Positions 62,541-64,000 of a stretch of 64,000 nt of DNA are shown here, in pieces. The notes beneath the pieces are model-generated. The model made no database searches and had not been told where the DNA came from. It worked only from the letters and a program-made list of their open reading frames with translations. This DNA is from Clostridium beijerinckii HUN142. GTDB lineage: Bacteria > Bacillota > Clostridia > Clostridiales > Clostridiaceae. The stretch is taken from contig NZ_JHXK01000032.1 in NCBI RefSeq assembly GCF_000621745.1, forward strand, positions 1-64,000, given 5' to 3'. A program made the position numbers and the translations under genes. Position 1 is the stretch's first letter, and the number at the start of each line of letters is the position of its first letter.

Positions 62541-62570
62541 TTAGTTGAACTTATCCAGGAGCGTGCAGCC
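62541..62570. repeat. Dispersed element, copy 2
   Basis: TTAGTTGAACT then TCCAGGAGCGTGCAGCC, matching 49353-49402 with 22 fewer bases between the two blocks. Confidence 0.5.
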
Positions 62571-62804
62571 GTTATTTCCAGCTTAAATAAAGGGGAGTGT
62601 TACGGATGCTAGCTATCGGATAAATATATTGTTCTTTTTAGTATATTATAATCACGATTTTGCATAAAATATACAAAATTAATAAATAAAACTCATTATT
62701 GTAAGATTTTAATTTAAAACTTATTAGATATTTGCAACTGTACGCGTATTACTTGAATAATCATCTATTCATTGCTAAAATTTACATTGTAAGGAGAATT
62801 AAAT

Positions 62805-63169
62805 ATGAATAAGAATTTATTTTGGCCAATATATCAGAAACTAGAAGAAGAATTTAAAGAGATAAGTTATTACATATCGATAGATAGAAAACAATTAAAA
62901 ACATACTCCATAAAAATAGCAGATCTAATATTAAGAACAGTAGCTGAATGTGAAAATATTGCAAGTGTTATATGTAAAAATGAAAAAATTAAATTTACAG
63001 AAAAGAAATAAAAACTGATACAGATAGTGTTGCTGATTCAATGGACAAGTTAGAATCCAATATTCTTATAGCAAAATCTGATGGAAGTTTTGAGAAAAAA
63101 TACTCTGAGTACACTTTTACAGATCATAAAACAGTTTGCAAAATAGTAGCATCAATTAATAGATATTGA
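62805..63169 (+). pseudogene. Frameshifted small helical protein gene
   Basis: Starts well (AAGGAGAATTAAAT before ATG). The first frame of 68 codons (MNKNLFWPIYQKLEEEFKEI onward) ends at 63011; the -1 frame continues at once with KTDTDSVADSMDKLESNILI and AKSDGSFEKKYSEYTFTDHK to a stop at 63167-63169. Both halves look coding, and the junction is an A-rich stretch (GAAAAGAAATAAAAACT). Either a recent frameshift, a sequencing slip, or programmed shifting. Family unknown. Confidence 0.5.
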
Positions 63170-63302
63170 AAATTTACCTATTCTGCGATCTTTTAATTAA
63201 AATATAATATGTAGTCTATCATCATATATTATATCTATAAGTGCTTAATTATCTACATATATAATTACCTATAATGATTAGAATAGAAATTATTTTATTT
63301 TA

Positions 63303-63668
63303 TCAGCAATAGTATAGCTCGTATAAATGTAAAATGCGATGTAATATGTCAAGCATTTCTTTATCTTTAGGATCAAACTTATAATCATTTATATTCTGAA
63401 TTTCTTTATTTTCATTGTAATTAATTATATCTGCTAATGTTATATTCTCGGTTTCTATAATTTTATTTATACAAGTTTTAAATATAGTCTTATCGTTAAT
63501 TTCTCCTTTAAATAAGTTATTTAAAGTTTGCCTGCTTATATCTGTTAATTTAGAAAATGATATTTTAGTATGCCCTTTAAGTTTCATTATTTCTAGCAAA
63601 TTTTTACCTATGGCCTTTCTATTATAAAATAAATTATCTATAGTTAAATTGCATGAAAAATTTTGCAT
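63303..63668 (-). CDS. XRE-type helix-turn-helix protein
   Basis: 121 residues: IGKNLLEIMKLKGHTKISFS, KLTDISRQTLNNLFKGEIND form a typical HTH (about residues 17-58), followed by a helical tail. GGAGGTGTTTAT in front of the ATG. A DNA-binding regulator or the antitoxin-like part of a lost module; no partner gene adjoins it. Confidence 0.72.
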   Translation of the reverse strand: MQNFSCNLTIDNLFYNRKAIGKNLLEIMKLKGHTKISFSKLTDISRQTLNNLFKGEINDKTIFKTCINKIIETENITLADIINYNENKEIQNINDYKFDPKDKEMLDILHRILHLYELYYC

Positions 63669-63802
63669 ATAAACACCTCCAAATACCTTAAAAAATATAA
63701 TATTATCTATTTTTATTGTAACAAATAATTATACAAAAAATATAACATATATTATAACGTATAGCGTAACAATATGTGTTATATTTTTTCTTACTTAATT
63801 TA

Positions 63803-63988
63803 TTAAAATAAAATCTCTATTTTCTTATTATATATATCCTTAGCTAAGTCTTCATCAGTAAAGAGTGAAATATATTCTTGTTTTAACACATGAGCCTCGA
63901 TTGATAAATCTAATCTGTTATTCTCCCACAATACCTCAAATCCATAGGTTCCACCATTTTTTGATATTAGTGTTTTTTCAGCCTGTAG
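63803..63988 (-). pseudogene. C-terminal gene fragment at the window edge
   Basis: A minus-strand frame reads AEKTLISKNGGTYGFEVLWE, NNRLDLSIEAHVLKQEYISL and ends IYNKKIEILF. A TGA at 63989-63991 closes it upstream and no start codon follows, so it is either the tail of a frameshifted gene that continues beyond the window or a remnant. Family unknown. Confidence 0.35.
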
Positions 63989-64000
63989 TCAGCCTTTTTC

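Overview
The window is strongly AT-rich, has clostridial-type ribosome binding sites (AGGAGG, GGGGG) and carries plasmid functions throughout: two Rep_3-type initiators with iterons, a ParA/ribbon-helix-helix partition pair, an AEP-type primase, orphan and complete toxin-antitoxin genes and many decayed transposase fragments. It therefore looks like part of a large plasmid (or megaplasmid) of a Clostridium species. I see no rRNA, no core metabolic genes and no relaxase. The species cannot be fixed from the sequence alone.

Layout. 0-6 kb: first replicon (rep, left-end iterons), a hairpin-rich non-coding stretch, an orphan YefM/Phd antitoxin, a cluster of GTAAC repeats and parA-parB. 6-13 kb: a UviA-type sigma factor, a nonsense-mutated uviB holin-like gene, and two genes sharing one unusual promoter (TTTACA-N17-WTTTWA-GTAT): an unknown 168-residue protein and a 694-residue lysin-like putative bacteriocin facing a YcxB-like membrane protein. 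Two decayed parB copies flank this block. 13-37.6 kb: a double class I lanthipeptide locus with one LanP-like subtilase, five precursor genes with a common leader (FDLD box) and different cores (one almost streptin), two complete lanB-lanT-lanC sets, one LanFEG immunity transporter and two LanRK two-component systems. 38.5-42 kb: an agr-type quorum-sensing operon (agrB, agrD, AgrC-like kinase, LytTR regulator). 42-46 kb: exported proteins (beta-propeller, RlpA-like, clostripain-type C11 protease). 46-53 kb: duplicated DUF1659/DUF2922 pairs, tyrosine recombinase, sigma factor, AEP primase, YvrJ peptide, RHH protein, GH24 endolysin. 53.8-64 kb: a defence-like island (Abi_2 remnant, fused HsdM-S methylase, MqsR-like toxin with zinc-finger/HTH/Panacea antitoxin, DUF3800, AAA ATPase) around the second replicon with eight iterons.

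Most notable: a complete tRNA-Glu(CUC) gene with its own near-perfect promoter lies among the lanthipeptide precursors. Full-length LanB dehydratases use glutamyl-tRNA(Glu) as their activating co-substrate, so this tRNA may be a dedicated supply line for the two LanBs. Three precursor genes also share a promoter and 5' leader that appears to begin with a covarying 5-nt-loop hairpin and carries GACGTC exactly 68 nt before each start codon. A second RNA- or DNA-structure family, three hairpins with covarying stems and one conserved 12-nt loop, lies upstream of the second origin, whose iterons share the GATAGT core of that loop.
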